Assembly (NCBI GenBank): GCA_013365365.1
Contig: JABVXU010000528.1
Location: 1 to 37,041 of the forward strand
Source of the DNA: Cruorifilaria tuberocauda
Taxonomy: Eukaryota > Nematoda > Chromadorea > Rhabditida > Onchocercidae
Length of the DNA stretch: 37,041 nucleotides
Reading direction: 5' to 3'
A program made the position numbers and the translations under genes. This document shows, piece after piece, positions 1-13,100 of this stretch; position 1 is the first letter of the stretch, and every line of letters begins with the position of its first letter. The notes below the pieces were generated by a model. That model saw nothing but the letters and a program-made list of their open reading frames with translations, searched no databases and was not told the origin of the DNA.

Positions 1-176
1 ATTGGAAATTTATTACCATACTGTTTAGCAGATACAATAATGGAGAACAAGAAGAACATAGTTGATGTGTAGAGGTAATGAAGACGATCGACGAAATCAT
101 CATCCACTCTCGGTTCAAGAAGTCGTAGTGCAGAGGTTATTAAATGCATGCCAACCCGATAACCACCAGAAACCAT
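1..176 (-). CDS. Innexin, N-terminal part only (runs off the left edge)
   Basis: This is the 5' end of an invertebrate gap-junction (innexin) gene read on the minus strand. The translation contains PRVDDDFVDRLHYLYTS followed by a hydrophobic stretch and SAKQYGNKFP, which is the innexin N-terminus: a short cytoplasmic segment, the PRxDDxxDRLxY signature, the first membrane helix and the SAKQY motif. The frame is open from the start codon to base 1, so the rest of the protein lies outside the window. Two in-frame ATGs are possible, at 176-174 and 149-147. The second gives M-H-L-I-T-S-A-L, the spacing usual for innexins, and is slightly preferred. A TTTTCAG acceptor at 194-188 lies 11 nt before the first ATG and looks like a trans-splice site. 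Which innexin paralogue this is cannot be decided from about 50 residues. Confidence 0.85.
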   Translation of the reverse strand, partial: MVSGGYRVGMHLITSALRLLEPRVDDDFVDRLHYLYTSTMFFLFSIIVSAKQYGNKFP

Positions 177-187
177 TTCTTTTTCCT

Positions 188-194
188 CTGAAAA
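188..194 (-). promoter_or_regulatory. Probable trans-splice acceptor of the innexin gene
   Basis: On the minus strand the sequence reads TTTTCAG, a nematode consensus 3' splice site. It sits directly upstream of the innexin start codons, with no coding sequence before it in phase. A spliced-leader acceptor is the simplest reading; a cis intron with a noncoding first exon is the alternative. Confidence 0.5.
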
Positions 195-3100
195 CTAACA
201 ACGTCACCGTCGACAAATTCAATATAAGAAAAGTTGATCCTTCGTTTAAAGAACTCACTTTGAACTGCCCATTCATTTAAAGTCAGCTGGCAATACTTTT
301 CGTTCCTCCTTTCTGAACGTTACTCGACTCCTCCCTTGCTTATACATATACACGCAAGTATTCTTATATATAATTATATATATTATGTACAGTGATCAGA
401 AACATTCATTACTTATCAAAAGATCAATAATTGGATACAAGAAATTAAGTAAAAATAATGGAGATAGAGAGGGAAAATTATTATTCATTTCAAATTTGAA
501 TTATACATATAATGGAAGGAACAGTGTTAATTGATCACAGATGATAACTAGCTAATATTAAAAAATGGAAAGAACTATTTTTTAATATTTATAGAGGATT
601 AAAATGGTTTTGATCAATTCTTTAAATAATTTACAATAGTAAATAACGTTTTTCCAATTCTCTAAGATAAGCTATTTTTAGTTGTAACATTAAGCATTTT
701 AAACTTTCTCGGCACCATTTGTTATCATTTTGTTTTTATGAAGAGGAAAAAAAACGGGAAAAATTTGATTCTGAAAAAAATAAGAACCCATTAATAAGAA
801 ATAATATAACCAGTAATAGTAATGCCATAAATAAATAACAATACTATGCTGATTTATTGCCGTTTTCCTGAATCTCAAGTAGATCAGGAACTTTAGGAAA
901 AGAATTCTTCCCGATTCGTACACTGATTTTCACCTTTTAATTCATACAGATAACTCATCATTTTCTTTTTTAATTATTTGGGAAGAAAAATCAAATTTTT
1001 CATTTTAAATGGAACCCTCGGTAGAGGGAAATACCTGTGATAGCGAATACGAAGATGCTCTCGTGCTTAAATATGCCTTCATTCGTTCTTAACCCGATAA
1101 ATTCACGGAAAATCTTCAATTTTGACCTATAATCAAACAAAACGACATCTTCATTCTGATATTTTTAAGTATCAACTATCGCTCCTCCACTTGTTCGGCC
1201 AAAGTTGGAACAGAATTTAAGCGAGAAGCCAAATCTTACGGATAAATTGACAATATCAGCATATACATATCACTCGACTATTCACGTACCTTCAGTCTGT
1301 TATTCACAATTTACTGCGATGAATTTGGAGCCCAATCCAGTTATTTTCACAACTATTATATAAACGAATGTAGTCCATAGAACTGGTTCGATCCAGATAG
1401 ACTATGACCTAAAATTAGTTTGATCTAATCCAATCTTAGTTTAGAACTGGGCTGATCAGTTTGATCATGGTATTTTGATAACTGCCAAATTCTCTTGATT
1501 CCTAACTATAAGTCTGTAACGTAGAATGAACACCTTTTCTGACGATCAAAATGACAATATTTAGCATTCGGTTAGGATGATGACACTTTTTTCAACGTCA
1601 TGCTTACCTTTGCTTAGATTCATTGCATTCCCTGTAAATCGTTCAGAAGCACTTTGAGTGAAACAAATCAGTTAGCATTTCATTCTAGCATGTCTAGCAC
1701 AATTGAAGGTACTACATTTAGTTAATCTTTACATTTTTGTTAATAAAAATTAATAAAGGTTAAAAAATTTATGAAAGAAAGAATGATTACATTCGGTATC
1801 TCAATTAAATTTCACGCGTTGTCATTAAAAAGATAACGATACCTTCGATTATTGTAAAATTACATACATTACTATGCGTCTAATATCATAACAAATTATT
1901 TCACTTAATTCTGATTACGAAGTCATTATTATTATTATTGTTATTAATCGTCACATCATACACCGTCACATTTGCATCTATTTACGTTTATTTCAATTCA
2001 AATATGCTTTAAATATTAAAAAAAATTCACATTGTATGCGAGTTTTTGTTTTTTTCAGGTATAATCGATTTCACATTTCCGACACATACTTTAGTAATTT
2101 TGAATCGAAAGTATATTGATAGATTTTGAGTGCTTCCGGATTGTTCGCAGCAGGAGTGAAGACACAAAGATGTCAGTACAATCTGAAATTTAAAGACCAG
2201 GTCAATTTCAAAAGATATATTTCGCAGAAATGATTAAAATCATCGGTTATGCATGAGTAGCCAAAAATCGCTTTTGAAGGTACTTAATGCCTCATATTTC
2301 TTTTGTTTTTGAAGGATTTACTCTTTAGAGTGAAAACATTTTGGATAATTTTAATTAGATTTTTTTTTGACATGATGTTCTTTTTTTCACTCCTTCACAG
2401 CCATTGAATAAATACTTCTTGCAAATGCCTGATGTGCTTGTTTCCTGCAAGTTATTTTCTCCTATTAGTATCCTTCCTGGCCTCCTTCTTCCTCTCTTCC
2501 TCCCTCACTCCTTGGATTTTTTGTTTAGAAATCGATTGGTTTGAATGTGTGAACGAAGAATTAGTTATTGCAGTTGATGATTCTTCATTTTGTTGCTCAC
2601 TTTTTTCAGAATTTCTGTTTTTCCTTGCTGGAAGTTGGAGTTGTAGTTGAATTTGTTTCCAAGACTGAAAATACTGTCCCAGATGGAGCTTTATGCCATT
2701 GAAGTAAATTTGTCATTTGTAATTGTCGTAAATTCCGTGAAATATTGTCCCTCTCCTTGGAAACATTAGTTAGCTATTTTTTGTGTTGAAATTCTCAATA
2801 ATTAATAATTGAGAAATTTCCCCACTTGTAGTGAGTTCAAGCAAGCTTGACTTAAGCATTTCAGGTTACGCCTCGTATAGCGTATTTATTTCGAAATACT
2901 TGACGTTTTGGATTGCGGAGGGAGTAAATATACAACATGTGTTAAATATACAACACAACAAATATACAATCTCGAATTTGTGATAAAACGCCAAAGGAAT
3001 GATTGCTTGAAGAGTGGAGGAGATTTTCATCCTCTTCCTAAGATCCCAAGATATACTTCGAAACATTTGCAAACAATGGTAAAACTGGCTTAATTAACCT

Positions 3101-3660
3101 TTTTGTAACAGCATTTTTAAGTATCATAAGAAACTGTGAATTTTAAATTTGCAGAGTTGAAATTACGATTGTTATTGATTGCATCTATCGTTAAAATTCT
3201 CTTATGATGAGATCAAAAGTCATTATATTGTTTACATCCTTCTAACATATTTCATCCTTGCTGTTTTAGTTGAATTGATTTCAAAAACTACCATCATTAG
3301 GTATTTTGCACTATAGTGTCATTCATAATTTTTGTATGCTTTTAATTTATTTCTCCCCTTGCTGTAATGTTCCAGGATTAGATATGTGAGTTGTAAGTCT
3401 TTTACGATTTTGTTTCAGTTGTCATGTCTCGAGTCCTAACCGTTGAAAATTCCATTAGTTTTTTGTCCTGCCATCCTCCAAGGATCGATTCCTAATAAAT
3501 AACGTTGAAAATGAATATTTTTCTTTCCTGTTAAATTTCATATATTAAGTATGCATGTGCTACTTTATTCATTGCCCTTTTCACGATTTGGCGTTCAAAC
3601 TTCATTATTAAAGTGAACTTTCATTCTGCTCACTGAAGTTTGTCGAGTTCTTTGATCGTT
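195..3660. other. Intergenic region between innexin and PLC genes
   Basis: About 3.5 kb without a gene I can support. It should hold the innexin promoter on the left and the PLC promoter on the right. It is AT-rich, with a small ATT microsatellite (1924-1945) and three loose copies of an ATATACAA unit at about 2926-2968. Short open frames at 2432-2650 and 2866-3093 are low-complexity or lack splice context and a family match, so they are not called. Confidence 0.6.
1924..1945. repeat. ATT trinucleotide microsatellite
   Basis: Short, slightly interrupted run of ATT units in the intergenic region. A simple repeat with no visible role. Confidence 0.7.
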
Positions 3661-3664
3661 GCAG
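3654..3664 (+). promoter_or_regulatory. Probable trans-splice acceptor of the PLC gene
   Basis: TTGATCGTTGCAG ends 16 nt before the PLC start codon. The frame between the acceptor and the ATG is open, so this could also be a cis acceptor of an internal exon. I saw no upstream coding exon, so trans-splicing is preferred. Confidence 0.4.
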
Positions 3665-3680
3665 TGTTCCGGATTTTTTA

Positions 3681-6600
3681 ATGATCGACATGGACGATGA
3701 ACTGACTGTAACAAAAGAAGATGAATTAAAGGAATGTCTAGAACTGTGTCGGATGGGTGCGAAGATGTGTCGGATCAAAGCGGGCTGTTTGGCAACATCT
3801 CGAAATGTCCATGTGGAAGATCAAAAATGGCTGTGTTATCACTCTGATGTCTGCTGGAAGTTTGTACCATTAAAATTCAAATCTGGCAAGTTGTTAATTC
3901 TTCGCATTGGTTTACAATCAATAAAGCGGTTCGCGTCGCAGTTTTACCTTTTCCTTAACTTGCTTGAATGATATTCGCCAGTTTCGTTTTTATAATGATA
4001 ACATCTCCATAACATGTTTTACCTATCGCTGTGCGTAGCTTTGGGAGAACTGAAAAAGATACTTTTTGCTATGAGCAAAGCTTATTATTATGAACTACTG
4101 TTTTGTATAGAAGGATAACTATGCTAAGGAAACTTTTACCGTCGATGTTGTACGGATTTTATTAATCTAAATCACCTGTCCTTATTTTAATCTTAAAAGT
4201 AAACGAATAATTTGCAACTTTTTGGAAAAGGTACAATACAAATGGCCGTTTTTCAGTAAATATTGATGATATTCTGGAGGTGCGAAAAGGATTCAGTTCT
4301 GATAATCTCCACAAATCTTCCAAGAAATATTCTTTCCGCAGAAAAGTTACGGTTAGGTTTTATTTTTTATGGTCTGTAATTACTATCAGGATTGGGTGTT
4401 CAGTTATATGATGTGCATGATTATTTAAAGTACTAGGTTTAATGGAAGTATAAAGTGGAGTTGTTTTTAATCTGTAATTGTGATGCATGTTGTGGTCTTT
4501 CTGCATAATTGAACGTGCAAATTTTCCATATTCTTACTAATGAAAATCTTCCCGAAGCACATTATCCACACTGATTGGCCACTCCTTGTTTAAGGAGTGC
4601 CCTGAAACGTGCATAACGGTACATCGAAATATAGAATGAAAGTTCGTTATTACTTCTTCAACTCTGTCACTTCCTGACTGTCAGCTACAGCACTTATAAA
4701 TTTCTGTTGAACCTCGTTTACTAATTTTACTTCACTGTTTTAATTTTTGTGGATGCTTTAAGACATTCAGTAAATAAAAATTTAAGGCAGAAATGTGTAT
4801 GTCTGTGATCTTAGCTCATCGACATATGATCCACAAATCAGTTGATTTTGCTACTGAAAATCAATCTGTGAGAGATAAGTTTGTGAAAGGTTTGCAATAT
4901 CTTGTCGACAAGAAAAATCAAAAACGCGTACATTTCGACGAAGAGCGCTGGCTTTTGGACAATTTTCGGAAAGCTGATATTAACAAAAGTGGTCAGTTGA
5001 TTTCCACCCAATTGAAACGAGTATTTGATATATTTGATGGTTTTCGATTCTGGAGAGAGGACCGGAAAAGACTCATCGCTTAGATAAAAAAGTGATATTA
5101 AGTCTTTACATAAATGTCGATTTTTTGTTTAATATAAAGAAGATTACTAAGAAAATTAGTAGTCGAATTTGTAAGGAGTGAGTAAAGAACTCGGAAGGAG
5201 TGTCGTTAATTTATTCTGGAGGTGAATCAATGAGGATAGTTCAGTTGGTATCATGGACCTGTAACAAATTCTGTATAATATACAGTGCATACTGTGTGCT
5301 ATACGATATTTAGAAACTGTGATTATTTTATTCGTAAGATGTGTGGTGGGAATTCATAACAGATCATTTCAGGCAAACTAAGTTTTGATGAAATATTGAG
5401 GCTTTTAAAAATGCTGAATCTGCAAATCAGTAATGAATACGCACGTGCTCTGTACACGGTCATTTTTCAAATGGCTTATAAATGAATGGTTTTTGTCCAA
5501 ATTCATTATTTTTTCTCTAAATTTATAGCTATAGAGTTCACATTCGTTTGTCTTCATAAATGTTTTTTACTACCGTTGAACATTTTTGGATTCGAGTTTG
5601 AGAAGATAATCAGGTGTCATTCCAATTTTTGCTTTTCAGTTTTTTTAAATTTTCCCACAAGCAGATTCTTTTTCAGCAAGCAGATGCTTTCGGCAAAAAC
5701 GATGGACAGTTAGATGAAAGTGAATTCCTTAGCTTCTTCTCCCACCTGACAGAGCGTCCGGATCTGAAGCATGCAATGAGGATGTTCAGTCAAACGAATG
5801 ATCCAGTTTTATCTGTTGTTGAACTGAAAACATTTTTAACAACCGAACAACAGGTATTCCAAAGCATATTCACTTCATATGCTTGATTGTACATTTTTTC
5901 CTGCTTACTAAAAGATCAAAAATGCAATGCACAATTTCAACGCAGTGCACGCATTTTAAGTTCTCTTTATATAATTTAGGTTAAAAGAAAGATTTCATCA
6001 GTGGACTATATTACAGTTTGATGATATTGATGAAAGGAAGGCTGCATCAATTATCGATAATTTTGAGACAGAAAAAAAAGGCGTAAAAATGCTTGGACCC
6101 ATAGGTACCACATTATATCTGAATTTGCATGTTCCTCTGCTGGAGTTGTTATCCTAATAAGTAGAAATTTTCAGTTTAACTGCTGTTATCTCTAGATAAT
6201 CCGAACAGCAATCTTAGTAGTATCTTGGCAAAAAATGATATTTGTGATGGTGTGGTAGAAATCCCAAAAACTACAGCCTGGCAATCAAGCAAAGGAGTCA
6301 TTAAAAAATTTGAGCTTACACATACATACTACGTCCAGTGAGTCACTAGCGAAAATTCTGAATCATTTTCAGGCTTTCGTTGGTTGCTTCTCGGTAAATG
6401 GGGTTTCATTATGAAGCCTGGGCATGAAAAAGTTTTCCAGGACATGGATCATACACTAAGTCATTATTACGTCAACTCAAGTCATAATACTTATCTTACT
6501 GGATTGCAAATGAAGGGTGAAGCAACTGTTGAAGGTTATATCAATGCGCTAAAAAAGGGTGCACGGCTTCTAGAATGTATGTAATTATTTTTCCTGTAGA

Positions 6601-8904
6601 TTTTATCTAATTTTAATTTCAATAGTTGTATCTTAAAATTTAAATTAAATTGTACTTGTTTTAGTAGACGTTTTTGACGGCGAAGAAGGAGAACCATGTA
6701 TTACGCATAAGCGTACGTTAATCAAGACAATCACTTTGAAAGACGCACTGAAAGAAATCGATGCATACGCTTTTATGACAAATCCTTATCCAGTGATATT
6801 GACTATTGAGAATCATGTTAGCTTACCGCAGCAGAAAGCAATGTCACGCATTTTTAAGGAGGTTAGTTCTGATATGGAAATTTTTTCATGCTTCCACACT
6901 GTTTTTTGTCTAGAATATCTATGTTCATTTTCGTTCGAAATAACCATCCTTTACTTTTTCCAGAACTATACATTTTTCTTTATATACATTTAGGTGTTAG
7001 GCGACAAAATTTATATGCGCCCAGAAAATGGAGCTTCTCAACCTTTACCTTCTCCAAATACTTTGAAGAATAAATATCTGCTGCGTGGCAAAAAACTAAG
7101 GTCAGAACAAGGTCCTGATCAAAAATTTGATCAGGATAATGACGAAGCAATTCAAGTTAACACTGGAATCGAAAACACCATCAAACTTGACCCAGAATTT
7201 TCTCTACTGATATCACTGCCATCTGTTAAACTTTCTCAGAATGTCTTCAAAGATATCGATGAACGTTGGTTTTTGTTTTTGTTGATTATAATGGGGACAA
7301 AACAAGTGCAGACGCTTATAATTCTAAGTCTATCGGCAAAATATTTTTTTTTTTTTGATAACTTGCAGACAGTCATTTTGGAATCCATCAAAATACTGAG
7401 ATTATTAAAAGCATAATCTGAATCTTTTCAGATCCTATGGACGGTTCTTCTTCCTTGTCGGAAGGAAAAGTTGTAAACTATGTGGAAAGCGGTTATTCAC
7501 TTGCTGCTTACACATCAAAAAGGTTTGTGAAGTCGTTCCCGAAGGGTCTGCGGCAGGATTCAAGTAATATGAATCCCATCCCTTCATGGCTTTGCGGTAT
7601 ACAATCGGTCGCGATGAATATGCAGACTGAGGGAGAATATCTCGATTTAGTTAGTGGTCTATTTCGAATTAATGGTAGTTGTGGTTACGTGCTCAAGCCA
7701 AAGACGCTTATGGATGGACTTGGTTGGTTTCCTTTTTTTGAAGTACATTTTTGGGAAATAAGTAGAAAGGGGGTGAAAATAAATACGAGCAGTTTCACTG
7801 TCATTGTTCATTGGTTACCTGTAGCTTAAATTGCGTGGAAATTGTGAGATAATATCCTTCAATCGAAGGATTTGGAAAACGCTATAATCAAGGAACTAAG
7901 GAAGTGAACACTAAGTTTTACATTAATTTCTGTTTTATTGATCCGCAGTTATCCACTCACTGAATAGTTTTAGCGCAAACTAAATGGACGCATTAAAATT
8001 TTGTCCAAAATAATGCTTCATTTTCAGATCCACGCATGCCCGAAATATCAAATGCAGTTGTAACAACGATGCTAGTTGGAGTAGGCTGTTTTTGCAATTT
8101 TTTATGATTGCTAAATACTACAACTGTATTGTAATTGTAATATAACTAATTTTTCTAGCAGTTTATATTTGAATCATTAAAATTAAGATTTGAGTGTAGG
8201 CTACATTTTTTTTAAACATTTATTAATTGCCCTATTTTTCATTTTGAATCTAGTTTCAATTGTTCCAAGTTCCAAAGACTTGCTGATTTTTAGAAAATAT
8301 GAGAAATGTTTCATGAATAAAACAACGTAAACGAAGCATTATGCATGCATTCATCTTTTTTTTGAGTTTCAGGTTATAAGTGGGCAATATTTACCAATGA
8401 TATCTCAAGTAAGTGATGTTATTGACCCATATGTAACTGTAGAAGTCTTTGGGATCCCGGCTGATTCTCAAAAATTTCGGACCAAGACCATCCGCAATAA
8501 TGGGTACATATTTTCCATGATTTCTTTTTTTGATTTCTTGGTCAGTAGTGAGCATTATTGCTTATAAAGCGCTAACGTAGAAGTACTGGATGCATATATC
8601 GTAAATCTTAATTTTTAAACATAAATGGTTTATCTATAAGCTTAAATTCCTTACTTTTGTAGAAGCTATCTATAGTATGTTTTATGAGGTAATATGTTTC
8701 AGCTTCAATCCACAGTTTAACGAAACATTCACATTTCCGCTTCATTTTCCTGATTTTGCACTGCTTCGTTTCTGTGTGAAAGATTTCGACTCAACTTCAG
8801 CAAACGATTTTGTCGGTGAATATACAATTCCGGTAAAAAGTATTCGTGCAGGTTTGGAACTTCATCATTACCTTAAATTGTCAAGGGGCATCTATATGAA
8901 ATAG
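3681..8904 (+). CDS. plc-4: Phosphoinositide phospholipase C, delta type
   Basis: Hydrolyses PI(4,5)P2 to IP3 and diacylglycerol at membranes, with Ca2+ dependence. Exons fitted by splice sites and phase: 3681-3909, 4257-4351, 4787-4991, 5373-5458, 5677-5853, 6002-6104, 6373-6576, 6665-6861, 6994-7264, 7432-7722, 8028-8074, 8373-8503, 8703-8904, giving about 745 aa, the usual delta length. Order: PH-like region (about 25-140), EF-hands (about 165-265; first loop DINKSGKLSFDE is canonical), X domain from about 299, an acidic linker, Y domain (about 530-620, with GLRQDSSN and GSCGYVLKP), C2 (about 635-745). Catalytic residues of PLC-delta are present: H336-N337 in SSHNTYL, E366 and D368 across a splice junction, H381 in CITHKRTL, E415 in IENH. 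The second histidine separates it from catalytically dead PLC-L/PRIP proteins. The name plc-4 (the C. elegans delta PLC) is an inference. Least certain: the 3909 and 7264 donors, the TTAAG acceptor at 4786, and the short C-terminus. Confidence 0.88.
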
Positions 8905-10143
8905 CCATTTTTGATGGACTAAATATAGTGTGACAACTTGCTTTACGACATCTTTATCACTTCATGAGGTTTATGCATAATTATGTCTCGTATATTGTTA
9001 ACTTTGACCGGTGCGCTGTTCTAAAAGAACGAGATATATGTTTTGATAATCGATATGCAGTACATATAAAAGTATATTAAGGTTATTCACACGTACGATT
9101 GAATACGGGTCGTTTACGTACAATGGACGAGTGTGCTTCACTCTTTATACGAATCGCGTTCGAATGAATTTATTACTACGTTTTATATATATAGATGTAT
9201 ATATTTGTCGATTGTGGTAATTTACTCGGAAGTTCAATTTTCAAAATTACATGTTTTTTCGAAATGAATGCTTAAATCAATTAATCCCCCTCGTAATCCT
9301 TTCCAAATATTTATACGAATTTATTTATCACCTCCCATCTACTTTTAGTGGTCTTTGTTTGCTGTATCTAGTCTTGCTTGTTTTACGTAATAAATTGCTT
9401 TGCGTAATCGTTTAAATCACAGATTATTTACTATATTTTATACATCCGAGTTCAATTTAAAATAATGCACCTTTAGAGTGATCGTAACTGAATTCTGATC
9501 CTAAAACATGGAATTCCGGTCCAAATTAAAGATGAAAGCGTTTAAAGGAAGATATAAATTTCTAGTAAAGAAATTTCTAACTAATTGCTACAAATGAGAT
9601 GAAAATTGTAAGTATGCAAATGTTCATAGGAATGAGACAAAATAATGCGAATCTTTCCAGTTTTTTGAGTACAAAGTACACTAAAAGGCAACCAGTTTTT
9701 AATACTCGTAAAATGTTTCATTCCATATAGCAGTTACTTCTTTAATAGTATTACCCATGGCTTTCAGTTGGCGACTATCTCACTTATTACAGTCAATGAA
9801 AAAAAAAAAAGAATTTTACAGAGCTCTTAACTCGTACGGCACCGCACTGAAATGTAAAATGAACATTAGCAGTGCTTCAGATTTAGTCGCACTTCATTAA
9901 ATATATCCACAATCCAAGTGCTAATTTCTTAGCGAGACTAGACATCAGAAAAACGAAAAATCTGAATTTAAATTAGCCTGCAAGTAGAGCAAGTATGGAA
10001 AGCTAACAGACTGAAATACATGACGGAAATAAGTTGAGCGAAAGCACTATTGATTAGTACTTGATAACTTACGAAGTCAGTTATTCAAGAAATACAAGTA
10101 TCTAAGGTCAAGAAATCAAAAAGCATATTAATTCACTGAAGTA
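8905..10143. other. Intergenic region between convergent PLC and dnj-11 genes
   Basis: Holds the 3' untranslated regions of two convergent genes. AT-rich, with an AT-dinucleotide patch near 9187-9210 and a poly(A) run near 9800. No coding exon or RNA gene recognised on either strand. Confidence 0.6.
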
Positions 10144-13100
10144 TCAAGAGAACTGTTTCTTACTTTTCACCACTTCTGCGAGATATTTAAATCTGAAAAT
10201 GAAAATATTTTTTTGAATTACTGAAAGAGAAAATACAAGAAGCCTGTAGCTGGTAAACAAGACTATGTTTTAAAATTTGCACGATGAGCAAAGAAAATTT
10301 TCTAACACATGAACAATTTAATACAAATAGAATTGAGATTTAAAAGAAAAAAACTCGAAGAAGCCTATGATTAAAATGGCTATGGTAGAAAAACTAAAAG
10401 TTCCAAACATCCCGTGATTTATCCTCTTCCTCTCCGTCTTTCCATCAATATTCATGTTATTGAACAATAGAAAGTAACGTCAGAAATCATTTACCAACCT
10501 CTTTATACACTCCTTCTTTGATTTCCCGACAAAATTTGCAATGTTTTCCCAGCGGTCTGGATCTGATAACGGAAATTTTTTAAGTGCTGTTTCAAGCAAT
10601 TTTTGTTCTTCTGCTTTCCAGTCTAATTCACTTCCTTTTGCTGAATTAACCAAAATATCCTTTATTTTCTTTGGATCTTGAGTGTTACTTAATGACTTGA
10701 ATGTCTTCACCTGAAACTAAGCTTAAACTTTAATAAATCTTGGAAAACGAATTCATATCAAAGTTTATTCAACCTTAATTTTTTTGACATCCAACTTTTA
10801 AAATGATCTATTCGTTTTTGTTAGTACTAAGCAACTCGTAGCTATAAGAAAGAAATTTTACGATGTACATGATGTAAGACAAAACTGCATCCTAAATTGT
10901 TCTCAAAAAGTGCTATTAACGAATTGTCAAAACAGAATACCTTAATAGCGACATCTTTTTCTGTCTTCTTTTTTGCATCCTTACTTTCACGGTGCTCATT
11001 GATGTAGTTTGCAATCTCTGACCATCTAAAAGCAATTTTCTTTTAATTTCATAAACATATTTACATCAAAACTATTTGAAAACCACCATCTTATGGCAGT
11101 GAATTCCACTTATTCACAACTTGCAGTACAATATTATTAGGAATAAAAAACCAGATTAGAAACAAAAACGAGTGCAAACTTTAACCTTTTCGTAGTACCA
11201 ACAGGATACAAAGCAGTGGCTTTAACTAATAAAGTTATTTCATCAGGGTACCAACGAGACATATTATCTGCAGCATTCTCAGAAACTTGATTTTTGGTCA
11301 AGACATTTTCCGGAATTTCTTCATGGATCTGAAACGCACAGTTCCTTGAACAAGCGATAATCCAGACACTATTTGCTTTCTTTAATTTTATTATGTACAG
11401 CAAAAAATGATAATAAAGTTCCAATGGATGAAATTCATACACTAATCAACTTTACAACACTATATATAGTAAGAGGGCACGAGAAATTACAAGTCACACA
11501 AATAACATCCATTTTAGATAAAATGCGTACCTGAGCGTTTAAAATGTTCATTGCTTCTGTGAGACTGCTTAACAATTCAAGCTTGGCAGTGATTTCATTC
11601 AACTGAACTGCGTCAAACCGCAAACATACATATTCAATTGCCTCCAAGCAAGACAATTTTGACGGCACGTCTGCATCCCAGTAATTCTTACTCTGAGAAC
11701 TACAGTTTTTTCCAAAGAGACTTATTTATTAATATCAGGTAATTTTTTTTACTTTACATTTCCATACAACCACACTGAAATTCGGAAACTGAATCATCTC
11801 ATTCATTCCACTCACTAGTCTGTGATTCAAAACACTTGCTCCAGCAATCAACAATAACTCATGTTTGCAACCGCCACAGCTACTACACCAGTATTCAAGG
11901 CAAAGTTTTTTGAGGATATAGAAGATTCAAAAAATGCAATATAAATACAACAAATTCAATGCAAAAAACCAACTTCAGCAGTTCTACGGAGCTTTCTTCG
12001 AGCTTCACCAAGCAGTTTTCTTTGCTGTTCTTTTATTCGCTTTTCATAAGCCCGTTGCTGCCGCTCCTTCTCTAATTGCTCCTCCTCTATTTTTCTATTT
12101 TTCAATTCAATTTCCTGAAAAAAAAAACACTTTGCAGAGTCCATTTACTTATTCGTTTCAAAGATAAACATTAACTGAATATTTAATTCAAACCAAATGT
12201 TACCAATTTTTTCTTCTCGTCCTGAGCTCTCTTTTCTTCCAGAGCTCTTCTACGTTCGTTCCTTTGGTTCTCCTTCTTTAATTTCTCTTGTTCCTTGAAC
12301 AATGCTACTCGTGGATCTTTACGATATGCCATTTCAACAAGATTTCTGATTCGTTTCATTTCGTTCCTACGTCGTTTTTCTCGTTCAACCTAATCAAAAT
12401 AAAGTAAAATTTATGCAAAAAAAAAAATGGAATTTTATAATTCTGAAATAGGAAGATGATACACAAAACTTCTTTCAACTAACAGAAAGAAATTTAAAGA
12501 GAAATTTTAAGAATGAATAACAGCCTAAACGTGCTACGGTACTGATGATAAAATGTTACATACCTATATTTGTGCCTGGAATGTAAGATCTTTGATGTTT
12601 CTTCATATCCGAAACTGTTCTTTAATCTGAGTTGTATACTCGACAATTTTTACAAAAAATGAATATTAACCTTATTTGTCTTTTCAATTTCACGTCTTTC
12701 CCATCGATCTTCGCCCTTGTCCTTATCCTCTTCGTCCAAATATGAAAATTCCCGCCACGAATCCCAGTTAAACCAGAATGAATAAAACCTGTCCACTTCA
12801 ACTTGTACAGTATTGATATTTCCTAGTAATGGTACAGGATGCCGAACAGACCACCTAAAAGTGATAGAAATTTATAATTTCTTACACTGCATGCAAACTT
12901 TTCTCATTTGCCTTACAATAGAATCTTAAATAAGTCTTGAATAAGAGTACACCAATGCCGATTTGTTCCAGAAATTCCAAAACAACCAATGACAATTGCT
13001 AAACTTCTGCTCTAACAATTCTGTGATACTTGTCATCACGTATAAACATCGACAAAATTTCATTACAGCGTTCAAATATTAGTCCTACCCTTTAAGACCA

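Noticed and set aside
62..280. 72-codon plus-strand open frame at the left edge
   Set aside because: It is the antisense shadow of the innexin N-terminus and has no family match of its own.
1384..1400. T-arm-like CTGGTTCGATCCAG
   Set aside because: The short stem-loop resembles a tRNA T arm but no A-box or acceptor stem is found upstream.
2432..3093. Short open frames upstream of the PLC gene
   Set aside because: Composition is hydrophobic low-complexity or repetitive (ATATACAA units), with no in-phase link to the PLC start exon.
5237..5248. tRNA A-box-like TAGTTCAGTTGG in a PLC intron
   Set aside because: No B-box (GGTTCRANTCC) and no acceptor or anticodon stem follow at the right distance, so at most a tRNA relic.
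5980..6001. Alternative, earlier acceptor (TTTAG at 5979) for the sixth PLC exon
   Set aside because: Its phase does not match the preceding exon. The TTTCATCAG acceptor ending at 6001 restores phase 0, so no frameshift is needed.
7265..7416. Continuation of the PLC X/Y linker exon as an open frame
   Set aside because: The sequence becomes poly-hydrophobic and crosses a poly(T) tract. Splicing from 7264 to 7432 joins the linker to the Y domain in phase.
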